From: an uncultured Planctomycetales bacterium
GTDB taxonomy: Bacteria; Planctomycetota; Planctomycetia; Pirellulales; S012-138
Assembly (NCBI GenBank): GCA_937982665.1
Contig: CALJLD010000075.1
Location: forward strand, 1-64,000
DNA length: 64,000 nucleotides
Reading direction: 5' to 3'
Shown here piece after piece: positions 25,551-33,854 of the stretch. Below the pieces are notes generated by a model, which saw nothing but the letters and a program-made list of their open reading frames with translations, did no database searches and was not told where the DNA came from. The first letter of the stretch is position 1; each line of letters starts with the position of its first letter. The position numbers and the translations under genes were made by a program.

Positions 25551-26096
25551 GTGACGAGCGAACGCATTTGGGCCCCTTGGAGATTGGCCTACGTTAAAGG
25601 CGAAGACTCCGGCGATGCCCCGGCCAACGTTGCAGCCGGCGCGTTGTTGCCAGGCGGCGTGGCCAACTGCTTCTTGTGCGCGGCGGCCGCGGACGCAACG
25701 GAAGCCGGCCGGCGGGAACGCCACATTGTGCGAAAGTCGCAGCTGGGCATCAGCGTGCTCAACCGCTTTCCGTACAACAATGGGCACATGCTCGTGTCGC
25801 CCTTGCGACATGTGGCGGCACTTAGCGACCTCACGGCGGAGGAATCAGCCGAGTTGCAACGTACGATCGCCGGTTGGACCGACATCTTCCGCGATAAGCT
25901 CAATGCCGATGGCTTCAACGTCGGCCTCAACCTGGGCTCGGCTGCCGGGGCTGGCGTGCCTGGTCACTTGCACTGGCATATTGTCCCGCGCTGGAATGGC
26001 GATACAAACTTCATGCCGACAATCGCCAACATCAAAGTCATCCCGCAATCGCTCGATGCGCTGTGGGAGTTCCTCAGCGTGCAGTCCTGGGATTGA
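25551..26096 (+). CDS. HIT family hydrolase/phosphorylase, AP4A phosphorylase-like, 181 aa
   Basis: GTG start. The histidine triad 'HLHWHIVPRW' is complete, and the preceding helix motif 'ADGFNVGLNLGSAAGAGVPG' fits. The N-terminal 'ERIWAPWRLAYVKG' with 'CFLCAAAA' is the signature of the Ap4A phosphorylase-like HIT branch found in actinobacteria and planctomycetes. Predicted cytosolic nucleotide hydrolase or transferase acting on dinucleoside polyphosphates; the exact substrate is not determined by sequence. The second cysteine pair expected for zinc binding in some relatives is not obvious. It converges with the PH-like membrane protein gene (70-nt gap). Confidence 0.92.
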   Translation: MTSERIWAPWRLAYVKGEDSGDAPANVAAGALLPGGVANCFLCAAAADATEAGRRERHIVRKSQLGISVLNRFPYNNGHMLVSPLRHVAALSDLTAEESAELQRTIAGWTDIFRDKLNADGFNVGLNLGSAAGAGVPGHLHWHIVPRWNGDTNFMPTIANIKVIPQSLDALWEFLSVQSWD

Positions 26097-26166
26097 TCAG
26101 GCCATCAATCTTCGTGCTGAAATCACGATCGATTTCGCAAGGCTAAGATTTTGGCATCCACGATTC

Positions 26167-26913
26167 TTAGTTGCTGCGCACTTGAACTTGCAACGCGCTG
26201 AGCATTTGGGTGATCGCTTGTTCTTTCTTGCTGATGAACAAGACGTTGTCCAGCACGATGGGTCGTTGCACGTCGCGCGGGGAGAGGATCAATCGCCCGG
26301 AGCGTAACAGCAGATATTCAAAGACATCGTTGATCTCCTTTTCAATCCGCAGGTTGGGAGCAGAGAACCGCTCCAGGTTGCTTAGAATGCCGTGATGGTG
26401 CAGCAATTCATTGGGTCGCACTTCCCAATAATCAAACCGCACAGCAATCATCACAATGATGTAGATGATGCCCAGCATGATGCTGATCAACCAATAGAAG
26501 AGCGCGCTGGCGGTTGGCCGGAGCAATTCGAAAAAGCCACCCAGCGCCGACGCCCATTCCGGCTTGTATGTGAACAGCAGGATTGCTCCGCAAACCAAAG
26601 CGGTCGTAAGAAAGAACAACGTCAACGAAGTCGTTCGCGGAAAATCAAACGCGATCACAACGAGGTTGAGCGAGAAGACGATCAAGAAGATCAGGCTGGG
26701 CATGTAATGCGTTGGTTCATCCGCGGAGAGCGGGGTTTCCGCGGTCACAGCAAAAGAAAGCCACAGCGCAACGCCCAACGTTACGAGGAACGTTGGCCAC
26801 AGGAAGACAACCTTGGGATACGGCCGCAGGATGATCTGATTGAGCTCTTCCTTGTCGGCGGACGATGATTTCTTCGGTTCCTCGGTGGTTTCTTTCTTAG
26901 TCTCTTCTGCCAT
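26167..26913 (-). CDS. membrane protein with C-terminal PH-like domain, 248 aa
   Basis: The ATG at 26913 (opening 'AEETKKETTEEPKK') was chosen over one at 26934 because GGAAG stands upstream and the charged N-terminus makes sense as a cytosolic tail. Four hydrophobic helices follow ('VVFLWPTFLVTLGVALWL', 'LIFLIVFSLNLVVIAF', 'LTLFFLTTALVCGAILLF', 'ALFYWLISIMLGIIYIIV'). The C-terminal ~90 residues ('YWEVRPNELLHHHG', 'LRIEKEINDVFEYLLL', 'VLDNVLFISKKEQAI') resemble bacterial PH domains. Function unknown; possibly membrane stress or lipid-surface binding. Confidence 0.75.
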   Translation of the reverse strand: MAEETKKETTEEPKKSSSADKEELNQIILRPYPKVVFLWPTFLVTLGVALWLSFAVTAETPLSADEPTHYMPSLIFLIVFSLNLVVIAFDFPRTTSLTLFFLTTALVCGAILLFTYKPEWASALGGFFELLRPTASALFYWLISIMLGIIYIIVMIAVRFDYWEVRPNELLHHHGILSNLERFSAPNLRIEKEINDVFEYLLLRSGRLILSPRDVQRPIVLDNVLFISKKEQAITQMLSALQVQVRSN

Positions 26914-27303
26914 GGTGATCTTCCGAGGGAGCATTCAAAGGATTAAAGCTGGCCAAAGGGTACAATTTCCCGCGATTGTTTTCCAGCGCCCGTTTTTTGC
27001 ACCTGCGCAATTCTGCCCGCAAGAATGCGAGCGAATGCGTTTGGCGAGAATTCCGACTGATTGGTATTCGCAACCGTGAATCTGATCTTGTGGAAATCCC
27101 GTGGCGGACAAGCCGATAAAACCGTGATTCCGCGGGGAAGCCCAAACGAATGCTTGCCCACGGTTGCCTCCGCGCAATACCATAGGCATTCCCTCAAGCC
27201 ACGGATTCCACCGCTATTTTGCGTGGGTCTCCGCCCGCCTTTTGGTTGATTCTCTTTGGCCTTCGGGTTCCTTTCGCAACTCACAAACGCAGGCTTATTC
27301 TTC
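26914..27303. other. divergent gap, nothing recognised
   Basis: About 390 nt between the PH-like protein gene and the large heme/copper protein gene. No repeat family from elsewhere in the window occurs here, and no gene-like frame other than the upstream extension of the large ORF. Confidence 0.4.
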
Positions 27304-30300
27304 ATGGCTGCTCGCATTTTCTCAGTCGTTTCCGTCGTAGGCTTGCTTGTAGCGTCCAGTTGGGCGCTTGCCGTGACGGACAGCTCGGCTCAGCCGGCTG
27401 TTGAACGGGAATCGTCGGAACAATCTCCTGCCGCCGTGGGCGTTTTTGAGCAAGGGGATTCCGTTTGCCTGATTGGCAATACGCTGGCCGAGCGGATGCA
27501 GCACGACGGTTGGCTGGAGACTTTCATGCAGTTGGCCGCCCCGGAGCTGGAACTCTCGTTCCGCAATCTGGGCTTCTCCGGCGATGAAATCAACAACCGC
27601 ATGCGGTCGGCCAACTTCGGCACACCGGACGATCACTTGAAACACAACAAGGCGGACGTTGTGCTGGCCTTCTTTGGCTACAACGAGTCATTCGCCGGCG
27701 CGGAGGGATTGGCTCAGTTTCGCAGGGACTTGGAGAGTTTGATTGATCGCACGCAGTCGCAAGATTACAGCGGCCGCGGCAATGCCAAGATCGTCTTGTT
27801 TTCGCCTATCGCGCATGAAGACTTGAAGAACAACAGCTTGCCGGACACCAGTGCCGCAAACGAGCGTTTGGGGATGTACACGCAAGCCATGGCAGAAGTG
27901 GCGGAAGCCAAGGGTGTGCCGTTTGTCGACTTGTTTAGAGTGACGATGAATTCGTATCCGCTGATGGCTTCGCCTTTGACCATCAACGGGGTGCATCTCA
28001 ATTCTGATGGCAATCGCTTTGTTGGCGAGTTCATTTCCGGAGCTTTGTTGCCGGACCAGGAAGCCAAGGATATCAGCGAAGAGCAATTTGCTTATCTGCA
28101 TTCCGCTGTGTTGGACAAGAACTTTCACTGGTTCAACCGCTATCGCACGGTGGATGGATACAACGTTTACGGTGGGCGTTCCTCGCTCAAGTATGAAGAT
28201 GACATCACCAACTGGGACGTCATGCAGCGCGAGATGCAGATCCTTGATGCGATGGCGGACAATCGCGACAAGCAGATTTGGGCTATCGCGCAGGGGAAAG
28301 CCACGCCGGACAATCCTTACGACGTTGACGACAACAACACGCCGGACTTCATACCCGTAAGGACAAACCTGCCAGGCTCGCTGCCAGGCGGGAAGCACGA
28401 GTTCCTAAGCGGCAAAGAAGCCATCGCCACGATGACGCCGTACCCAGGCGCCGAGGTCAATCTCTTTGCGTCCGAAGAGATGTTCCCGGAATTGGCGAAC
28501 CCCGTTCAGATGGCGTTTGACATGCGCGGCCGACTTTGGGTGGCGACAATGCAGTCGTATCCGCATTGGAAGCCCAAGGACAAAATGGCTGACAAGATTC
28601 TCATCTTTGAAGATACCGACGGTGATGGGGTCGCGGATGACTGCAAGGTTTTTGCCGATGACTTGCACGTCCCCACCGGCTTGGAATTCTGGAACGACGG
28701 CGTCTTTGTTGGCCAACAGCCGGACCTGCTTTTCCTGAAAGATACTGACGGCGACGATGTTGCCGATGTTCGCGAGCGTGTCCTGCATGGGATTGATTCG
28801 GCCGATACGCACCACGCGCTCAACAGCTTTGTGATTGGTCCCGGCGGTGCTCTGTATTTTCAGGAAGGGACGTTCCATCACACGCAGATTGAAACGCCGT
28901 GGCGATCAACGGTTCGCAGCGCGAATGCGGCCGTGTACCGCTTTGAGCCGCGCACCTGGAAGACAGAGGTCTACGTGGCGTATGGGTTCGCCAATCCGCA
29001 CGGACACATTTTTAACTATTGGGGACAGGACTTCGTCACGGACGGAACCGGCAACGTCAACTACTATGCCGCTCCGTTCTCGACTTATCTGGAACACCCG
29101 GCCAAGCACACCGGCTATTTCCCCTTCTTCCAGCAGCGGACGCGTCCCGCCGGCGGTACGGAGTTCCTTTCCAGCGCTCACTTCCCGGAAGAGGTTCAAG
29201 GCAACTACCTGATCGCCAACGTGATCGGCTTCCAAGGTATTCAGAACTACAAAGTCTCCGATGACGGTTCCGGCTTCTCCGCGGTGGAAGTGGAACCGCT
29301 GGTGGTTTCCTCGCATCCGAACTTCCGGCCGGTGGACGTGGAAGTTGGCCCTGATGGCGCCGTCTATTTCTGTGACTGGCATAATCCCATCATTGGCCAC
29401 ATGCAGCATCACATCCGTGATCCCAATCGAGATACCGAGCATGGCCGCGTCTATCGCGTCAGCTACAAAGGCCGGGACCTGCTTGATCCGCCCAAGATTG
29501 CCGGCGCTTCCATCACGGACTTGTTGGAAGTGCTGAAGTCCAAGAATGACCGCGAGCGTTATCGGGCACGCATCGAGCTTTCCAGCCGTGACAGTGCGGA
29601 AGTGATTGCCGCAGTTGACGCTTGGGCCGCAGGGCTGGACAAGTCCAACGCCGACTACGAACACCACTTGCTGGAAGCCTTGTGGGTGCATCAGCAGCAT
29701 GACGTTGTGGATCCGCCTTTGTTGCACCGCATGCTGAAGTCTGCCCAAGCCCGCGCAAGGGCCGCAGCAACTCGTGTGTTGTGCTATTGGCGAGACCGTG
29801 TCGATAACTCTCTCGGCCTGCTGCGCGAGTTGGCCGAAGATGATTTCCCGCGCGTTCGCCTGGAAGCCGTACGGGCGTGCAGCTTCTTCCAATCGGCGGA
29901 GGCCGCGGAGATTGCATTGTTGGCGCTCAATCATCCGCGAGACCGCTTCTTGGATTATGCGCTGAAAGAAACAGTGCGCGGACTTGCCCCGCACTGGAAA
30001 GCTGAGATTGCCGCAGGCGAACCATTCGCAGGCGACAACCCGGCGGGGCTGGATTACATCCTTGCGGAAACCTCAACTTCCGACTTGTTGCGCATGGATC
30101 GTGGCAAGCGAGTCTGCGAGGAGATTCTCGCCCGTCCAAATATCTTGGAGGAACATCGCAAAGACGCGATTGCACGTTTGGCCGAGATCAACGGAACCGA
30201 CGAACTGACGGAACTCCTGGCCGCCATCAATCGCCTGGACGCCAGCGAGAGCGAATTCGCCGGGATGGTACTCAACGACTTCGCGCATGTGTTGACCATG

Positions 30301-32301
30301 GAGCCGCCGCACGGCTTGATGGATCGCAAAGACCAGTTGATGCAAATGGCGCAAGAAGGTGCCAGACCCATCACGCGGCAAGTTGCCTGGGTTGCGCTCA
30401 TCAGCGGATCACATTCGTTGGACGAAGCCTGGCAAGCCGGCATGGCCGAGCCCAAACAGCTGGCCGATTTGATCAACGCGATTCCGCTTTTGCATCATGA
30501 GCAAATGCGCTCGGCCGCGTTTGACCGCGTGGCGCCGCTACTGCAAACTTTGCCGCCGGCCTTGGCAGAGTTGCAAGGCCAATCACCGCTGGGCCGCTAC
30601 GTCCGGATCGAGCTGCCTGGCCGGCGTCGCACGCTCACGCTGGCGGAAGTGGAAGTCTTCTCCGGTGGCGTCAACATCGCGCCGCAGGGAACTGCCAAGC
30701 AATCGACAACCGCCCACAACGGCGCGGCGTCGCGAGCCATTGATGGCAACTACAGCGGGGTTTATTCCCAACAAGGACAAACCCACACGCGAGAGAACAC
30801 TCGCAATCCGTGGTGGGAGCTTGATCTGGGCGGGGCGAAGCCGATTGATTCCATCACCGTCTGGAACAGGGACGAAGCCAATGGGCAGTTCGCCAATCGT
30901 CTGGAGAACTTCCGCGTCACGGTGTTGGATGAGAATCGCCGGCCGGTGTTTCAATTGGCGAACAATCCCACGCCGCCGCGTCAGGCCAAGATTGAATTGC
31001 CTGGCGATCCCATTGCTTCCATTCGCAGAGCAGCCATGTTTGCGATTGCGTCCATGCCGGGTCACGAGGAAGCCTCGTTCCGCTTATTGGCCGATTACGT
31101 CAAGCGCGGCGAATTGCGGCCGGCGGCCGTTTCCGCCATCAGCCGAATCAAGTCCGGCTTTTGGCCCAACGATGAGATTCGTCCCTTGGTCAATTCCCTG
31201 CAGGAATATGTGACTTCCGTGCCGGTGGAAAAACGGACGGAACCGCAGATTGTTGACGCGCTGGCCTTCGCCAATGATCTGGCTGCCAGACTGCCTTCGG
31301 CGGAAGCTCAAGCGATGCGCAAAGCCTTGGGTGAGTTGGGCGTGAATGTCGTTCGCATTCGCACCATTCCCCACAAGATGATCTACAACCGGTCTCGGAT
31401 TTATGTTGAGGCTGGCAAGCCGGTGGAGTTGGTGTTGGAAAACTCTGACATCATGCCGCACAACTTGCTGATCACGCGGCCTGGCGCCATGCAAAGAGTC
31501 GGCGAAGCGGCCGAGCGCATGGCCACGCAGCCGGATGCATTCGCCAAGAACTTCATTCCGGATCTCTCCGAAGTGATGCTGGGAACGCGGCTGCTGCAAC
31601 CAAGCGAAACGCAGCGATTGCAATTCACCGCGCCCAGCACGCCTGGCGAATACCCCTACGTGTGCACGTTCCCCGGACACTGGCGAAGGATGAACGGCAT
31701 CATGTATGTGGTGCCGGACTTGTCCGCCATCCCGTTGGCTGATCTCCAGCCAGACATCACCGATGACGTCGCCGCGCGGCCGTTCGTTCGCGATTGGACG
31801 TTGGACGACTTGATTAGCGAAGTGAACAGCGTGGGTCCTGCCCAAAGTTTTGACGCTGGCAAGGAAGTGTTTACGGCAGCCAGTTGCGCGCAGTGTCACA
31901 AGATGGGCGAAGAAGGCGGCGAAGTTGGCCCAAACCTGCTCGATTTGCAGGAGCAACTCGCCAACGGCAAGAAAACGCCTGATCAGATTCTCCGTGACAT
32001 TGTCGAACCGTCTCACACGATCAACGAGAAATTCAAATCGTACATCTTTGAGACCGGCGACGGTCAGCTTGTGACAGGCGTCATTGTTGAAGAGACCGAA
32101 GACTACTTCCGGGTGACGTCCAACCCGCTAATTGAGCCCAAGCAAGTTGACAAGGACAACATTGAAGAGCAGTTGGAAGCCGAACTCAGCTTGATGCCGG
32201 AGAAGCTGCTCAACACGTTTACGCGTGAAGAGATCTTGGATCTGTTGGCCTATGTGCTCTCCGGCGGTGACCCGGCCAATGGTGTCTATCGGCGGGAGTA
32301 A
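27304..32301 (+). CDS. 1665-aa exported fusion: SGNH hydrolase, PVC dehydrogenase, HEAT, discoidin, cupredoxin, cytochrome c
   Basis: The ATG at 27304 gives a signal peptide ('SVVSVVGLLVASSWALA'). Then in order: an SGNH/GDSL-like hydrolase (about 50-260; 'GDSVCLIGNTLAERM', 'FFGYNES', 'INGVHLNSDG'); a PVC-type membrane-bound dehydrogenase propeller (about 378-720; 'PYPGAEVNLFASEEMFP', 'DTDGDGVAD', 'FANPHGHIFNYWG'); HEAT repeats (about 735-1085); an F5/8-type discoidin domain (about 1098-1220; 'PWWELDLGGAKPIDSITVW'); a type-1 copper cupredoxin (about 1340-1470) with ligands in 'DIMPHNLL' and 'YVCTFPGHWRRM'; and a PVC-type heme domain (about 1520 to end) with 'CAQCHKMG'. This suggests a periplasmic sugar or alcohol dehydrogenase passing electrons through copper and heme. 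The substrate is unknown. Its TAA pairs with the facing gene's TAA in a hairpin. Confidence 0.92.
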   Translation: MAARIFSVVSVVGLLVASSWALAVTDSSAQPAVERESSEQSPAAVGVFEQGDSVCLIGNTLAERMQHDGWLETFMQLAAPELELSFRNLGFSGDEINNRMRSANFGTPDDHLKHNKADVVLAFFGYNESFAGAEGLAQFRRDLESLIDRTQSQDYSGRGNAKIVLFSPIAHEDLKNNSLPDTSAANERLGMYTQAMAEVAEAKGVPFVDLFRVTMNSYPLMASPLTINGVHLNSDGNRFVGEFISGALLPDQEAKDISEEQFAYLHSAVLDKNFHWFNRYRTVDGYNVYGGRSSLKYEDDITNWDVMQREMQILDAMADNRDKQIWAIAQGKATPDNPYDVDDNNTPDFIPVRTNLPGSLPGGKHEFLSGKEAIATMTPYPGAEVNLFASEEMFPELANPVQMAFDMRGRLWVATMQSYPHWKPKDKMADKILIFEDTDGDGVADDCKVFADDLHVPTGLEFWNDGVFVGQQPDLLFLKDTDGDDVADVRERVLHGIDSADTHHALNSFVIGPGGALYFQEGTFHHTQIETPWRSTVRSANAAVYRFEPRTWKTEVYVAYGFANPHGHIFNYWGQDFVTDGTGNVNYYAAPFSTYLEHPAKHTGYFPFFQQRTRPAGGTEFLSSAHFPEEVQGNYLIANVIGFQGIQNYKVSDDGSGFSAVEVEPLVVSSHPNFRPVDVEVGPDGAVYFCDWHNPIIGHMQHHIRDPNRDTEHGRVYRVSYKGRDLLDPPKIAGASITDLLEVLKSKNDRERYRARIELSSRDSAEVIAAVDAWAAGLDKSNADYEHHLLEALWVHQQHDVVDPPLLHRMLKSAQARARAAATRVLCYWRDRVDNSLGLLRELAEDDFPRVRLEAVRACSFFQSAEAAEIALLALNHPRDRFLDYALKETVRGLAPHWKAEIAAGEPFAGDNPAGLDYILAETSTSDLLRMDRGKRVCEEILARPNILEEHRKDAIARLAEINGTDELTELLAAINRLDASESEFAGMVLNDFAHVLTMEPPHGLMDRKDQLMQMAQEGARPITRQVAWVALISGSHSLDEAWQAGMAEPKQLADLINAIPLLHHEQMRSAAFDRVAPLLQTLPPALAELQGQSPLGRYVRIELPGRRRTLTLAEVEVFSGGVNIAPQGTAKQSTTAHNGAASRAIDGNYSGVYSQQGQTHTRENTRNPWWELDLGGAKPIDSITVWNRDEANGQFANRLENFRVTVLDENRRPVFQLANNPTPPRQAKIELPGDPIASIRRAAMFAIASMPGHEEASFRLLADYVKRGELRPAAVSAISRIKSGFWPNDEIRPLVNSLQEYVTSVPVEKRTEPQIVDALAFANDLAARLPSAEAQAMRKALGELGVNVVRIRTIPHKMIYNRSRIYVEAGKPVELVLENSDIMPHNLLITRPGAMQRVGEAAERMATQPDAFAKNFIPDLSEVMLGTRLLQPSETQRLQFTAPSTPGEYPYVCTFPGHWRRMNGIMYVVPDLSAIPLADLQPDITDDVAARPFVRDWTLDDLISEVNSVGPAQSFDAGKEVFTAASCAQCHKMGEEGGEVGPNLLDLQEQLANGKKTPDQILRDIVEPSHTINEKFKSYIFETGDGQLVTGVIVEETEDYFRVTSNPLIEPKQVDKDNIEEQLEAELSLMPEKLLNTFTREEILDLLAYVLSGGDPANGVYRRE

Positions 32302-32321
32302 GGAGCCCGGTTTGCTCCTTA
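32299..32321. terminator. bidirectional hairpin containing both stop codons of a convergent pair
   Basis: TAAGGAGC (32299-32306) pairs perfectly with GCTCCTTA (32314-32321) around a 7-nt loop. The first TAA ends the plus-strand fusion gene and the complement of the last TTA ends the minus-strand oxidoreductase gene. No T-run follows, so it is not a canonical intrinsic terminator, but as the only DNA between two converging genes it may stop or protect both transcripts. Confidence 0.55.
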
Positions 32322-33635
32322 CAAACCTTCCACTTCAAACCCATCACGGTACTCGCGGCGCAGCAACGCGTTCGCTTCGTCCAGGTTGGTGACCTTCAAT
32401 TCGTCCGCGTTCCATTCCAGCTTCTGTTCCGGAAAGCGATTGGCAACAACGCCCAGGAGTAGCGCTTCGGTCAGCGGACCGCCGTAGCTGAACGGCGCGC
32501 TGGGCTCGCCTTCGCCCAGGCAGGCGTCGACCCATTGGTGATAGTGATTCGCTCCGTCAATTTGCGGGCGCTTATAGTCTTGGAACTTTGCGGCCGGATA
32601 GAGCGAGGCCTCCGCAATGTGCGGCAACAGCATCATGCCGTCTTCGCCAACGAACAAAGATCCCTGACCTGGCAAGTTGATGTCTTCGTCCAGGTCCAGA
32701 TCGCGCGGCGGCGCGTAGCGGCCGTCATACCAGGTCCAACGAAGTGTGTCGGTGGTGTATGCCGTGCCGGGGAACTCGTACTCCACTTTGTTCTGTTCCG
32801 GATGTCCCACGCCGGAAGGCTCGCGACAACTCGTGACCACCCAGTTGGGCGCGGTGAGTTCCAACGCCGCGTAAGGCGTATCAAAGATGTGCACGCCCAT
32901 GTCGCCCAACGTGCCGGTGCCGAAATCGATCAGCTTCCGCCAGTTGGCAGGATGATAGACACGCGGCGCGAAGGGGCGCTCGGCCGCAGTCCCCAACCAT
33001 AAGTTCCAGCTCAAGTTGTCGGGCGGCGTTTGGGTATTGGTGATGGGCCCGCCATCGTATCCCCAGTTCTTGTTGGACCACGCATGCACCTGGCTGACTT
33101 TGCCGATGACGCCGGATTGGATCATGGCGACCGCGCGACGATAGGCAGCATGCGAATGGATTTGAATGCCCATTTGAGTTGGCACGTTTTGTTGCTCGGC
33201 CGCCAAACGTAGTTGCCGCGCTTCAAAGACTTCGTGCGTGAGCGGCTTCTGGCAATAGACCGGCTTGCCCAGATTGAGCGCCGTCATGGCCGCTGGTGCG
33301 TGAGTGTGGTCCGGCGTCGAGACGACAACCGCATCGATGGAGCTGGCCATCTGGTCGAACATCTGCCGAAAGTCAGCAAAGGTCTTAGCACCGGAGTGCG
33401 TTCCCGCGGCGGCGGCCAGGTTGTTGGCATCCACATCGCACAACGCCACGACATCCACCGACCCGTGCGACGAGATCGATCCCAGATCGGACCCGCCCAT
33501 TCCACCGACGCCGATGTGTGCGGTCCGCAATCGCGCGGAAGACCATGCGGCCGAAGAGCTGGAAGCAAGGAGCGCGGCCGCGCTGATTGCACTACTGGTC
33601 TGCAAGAAGTGTCGACGTGTGAGTTGGCGTGGCAT
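32319..33635 (-). CDS. Tat-exported Gfo/Idh/MocA family oxidoreductase, 438 aa
   Basis: The twin-arginine leader 'TRRHFLQTSSAISAAALLAS' is followed by a nucleotide-binding Rossmann domain ('RTAHIGVGGMGGSDLGS', 'VVALCDVDANN') and the conserved catalytic block 'GKPVYCQKPLTHEVFEARQL', with the lysine in 'EKP'-type position here as 'QKP'. The C-terminal domain holds 'GTLGDMGVHIFDTPYAAL'. Planctomycetes carry many such Tat-exported paralogs; the cofactor (NAD(P)) is thought to be loaded before export. Substrate probably a sugar or derivative, not known. It converges with the 1665-aa fusion gene with only the shared hairpin between them and is divergent from the propeller gene at 33855. Confidence 0.93.
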   Translation of the reverse strand: MPRQLTRRHFLQTSSAISAAALLASSSSAAWSSARLRTAHIGVGGMGGSDLGSISSHGSVDVVALCDVDANNLAAAAGTHSGAKTFADFRQMFDQMASSIDAVVVSTPDHTHAPAAMTALNLGKPVYCQKPLTHEVFEARQLRLAAEQQNVPTQMGIQIHSHAAYRRAVAMIQSGVIGKVSQVHAWSNKNWGYDGGPITNTQTPPDNLSWNLWLGTAAERPFAPRVYHPANWRKLIDFGTGTLGDMGVHIFDTPYAALELTAPNWVVTSCREPSGVGHPEQNKVEYEFPGTAYTTDTLRWTWYDGRYAPPRDLDLDEDINLPGQGSLFVGEDGMMLLPHIAEASLYPAAKFQDYKRPQIDGANHYHQWVDACLGEGEPSAPFSYGGPLTEALLLGVVANRFPEQKLEWNADELKVTNLDEANALLRREYRDGFEVEGL

Positions 33636-33854
33636 TCAAGAACCTCTTCAGGCGGGGAGGTAAGTTGGCGGGGATATGGGGCGAGACGCCACCGGAGACA
33701 CATTCTAGGCAAATCCGCGGCAAGAATCCCGTCGTTTCTTGCCGCGCAGCAAACGGTTTGCTTGCTCTTGTCTCGCCCGCTGTCTACCTTGTCATCACAC
33801 CGCACGACGTTCCAAATCGATCATTGCCTGTCTCGTTGCAAAGAGGAGTTCCGC

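Noticed and set aside
33213..33854. 214-codon upstream extension of the sortilin-type propeller ORF
   Set aside because: It overlaps the 5' part of the oxidoreductase gene on the other strand, and a ribosome-binding site plus signal peptide begin at 33855.
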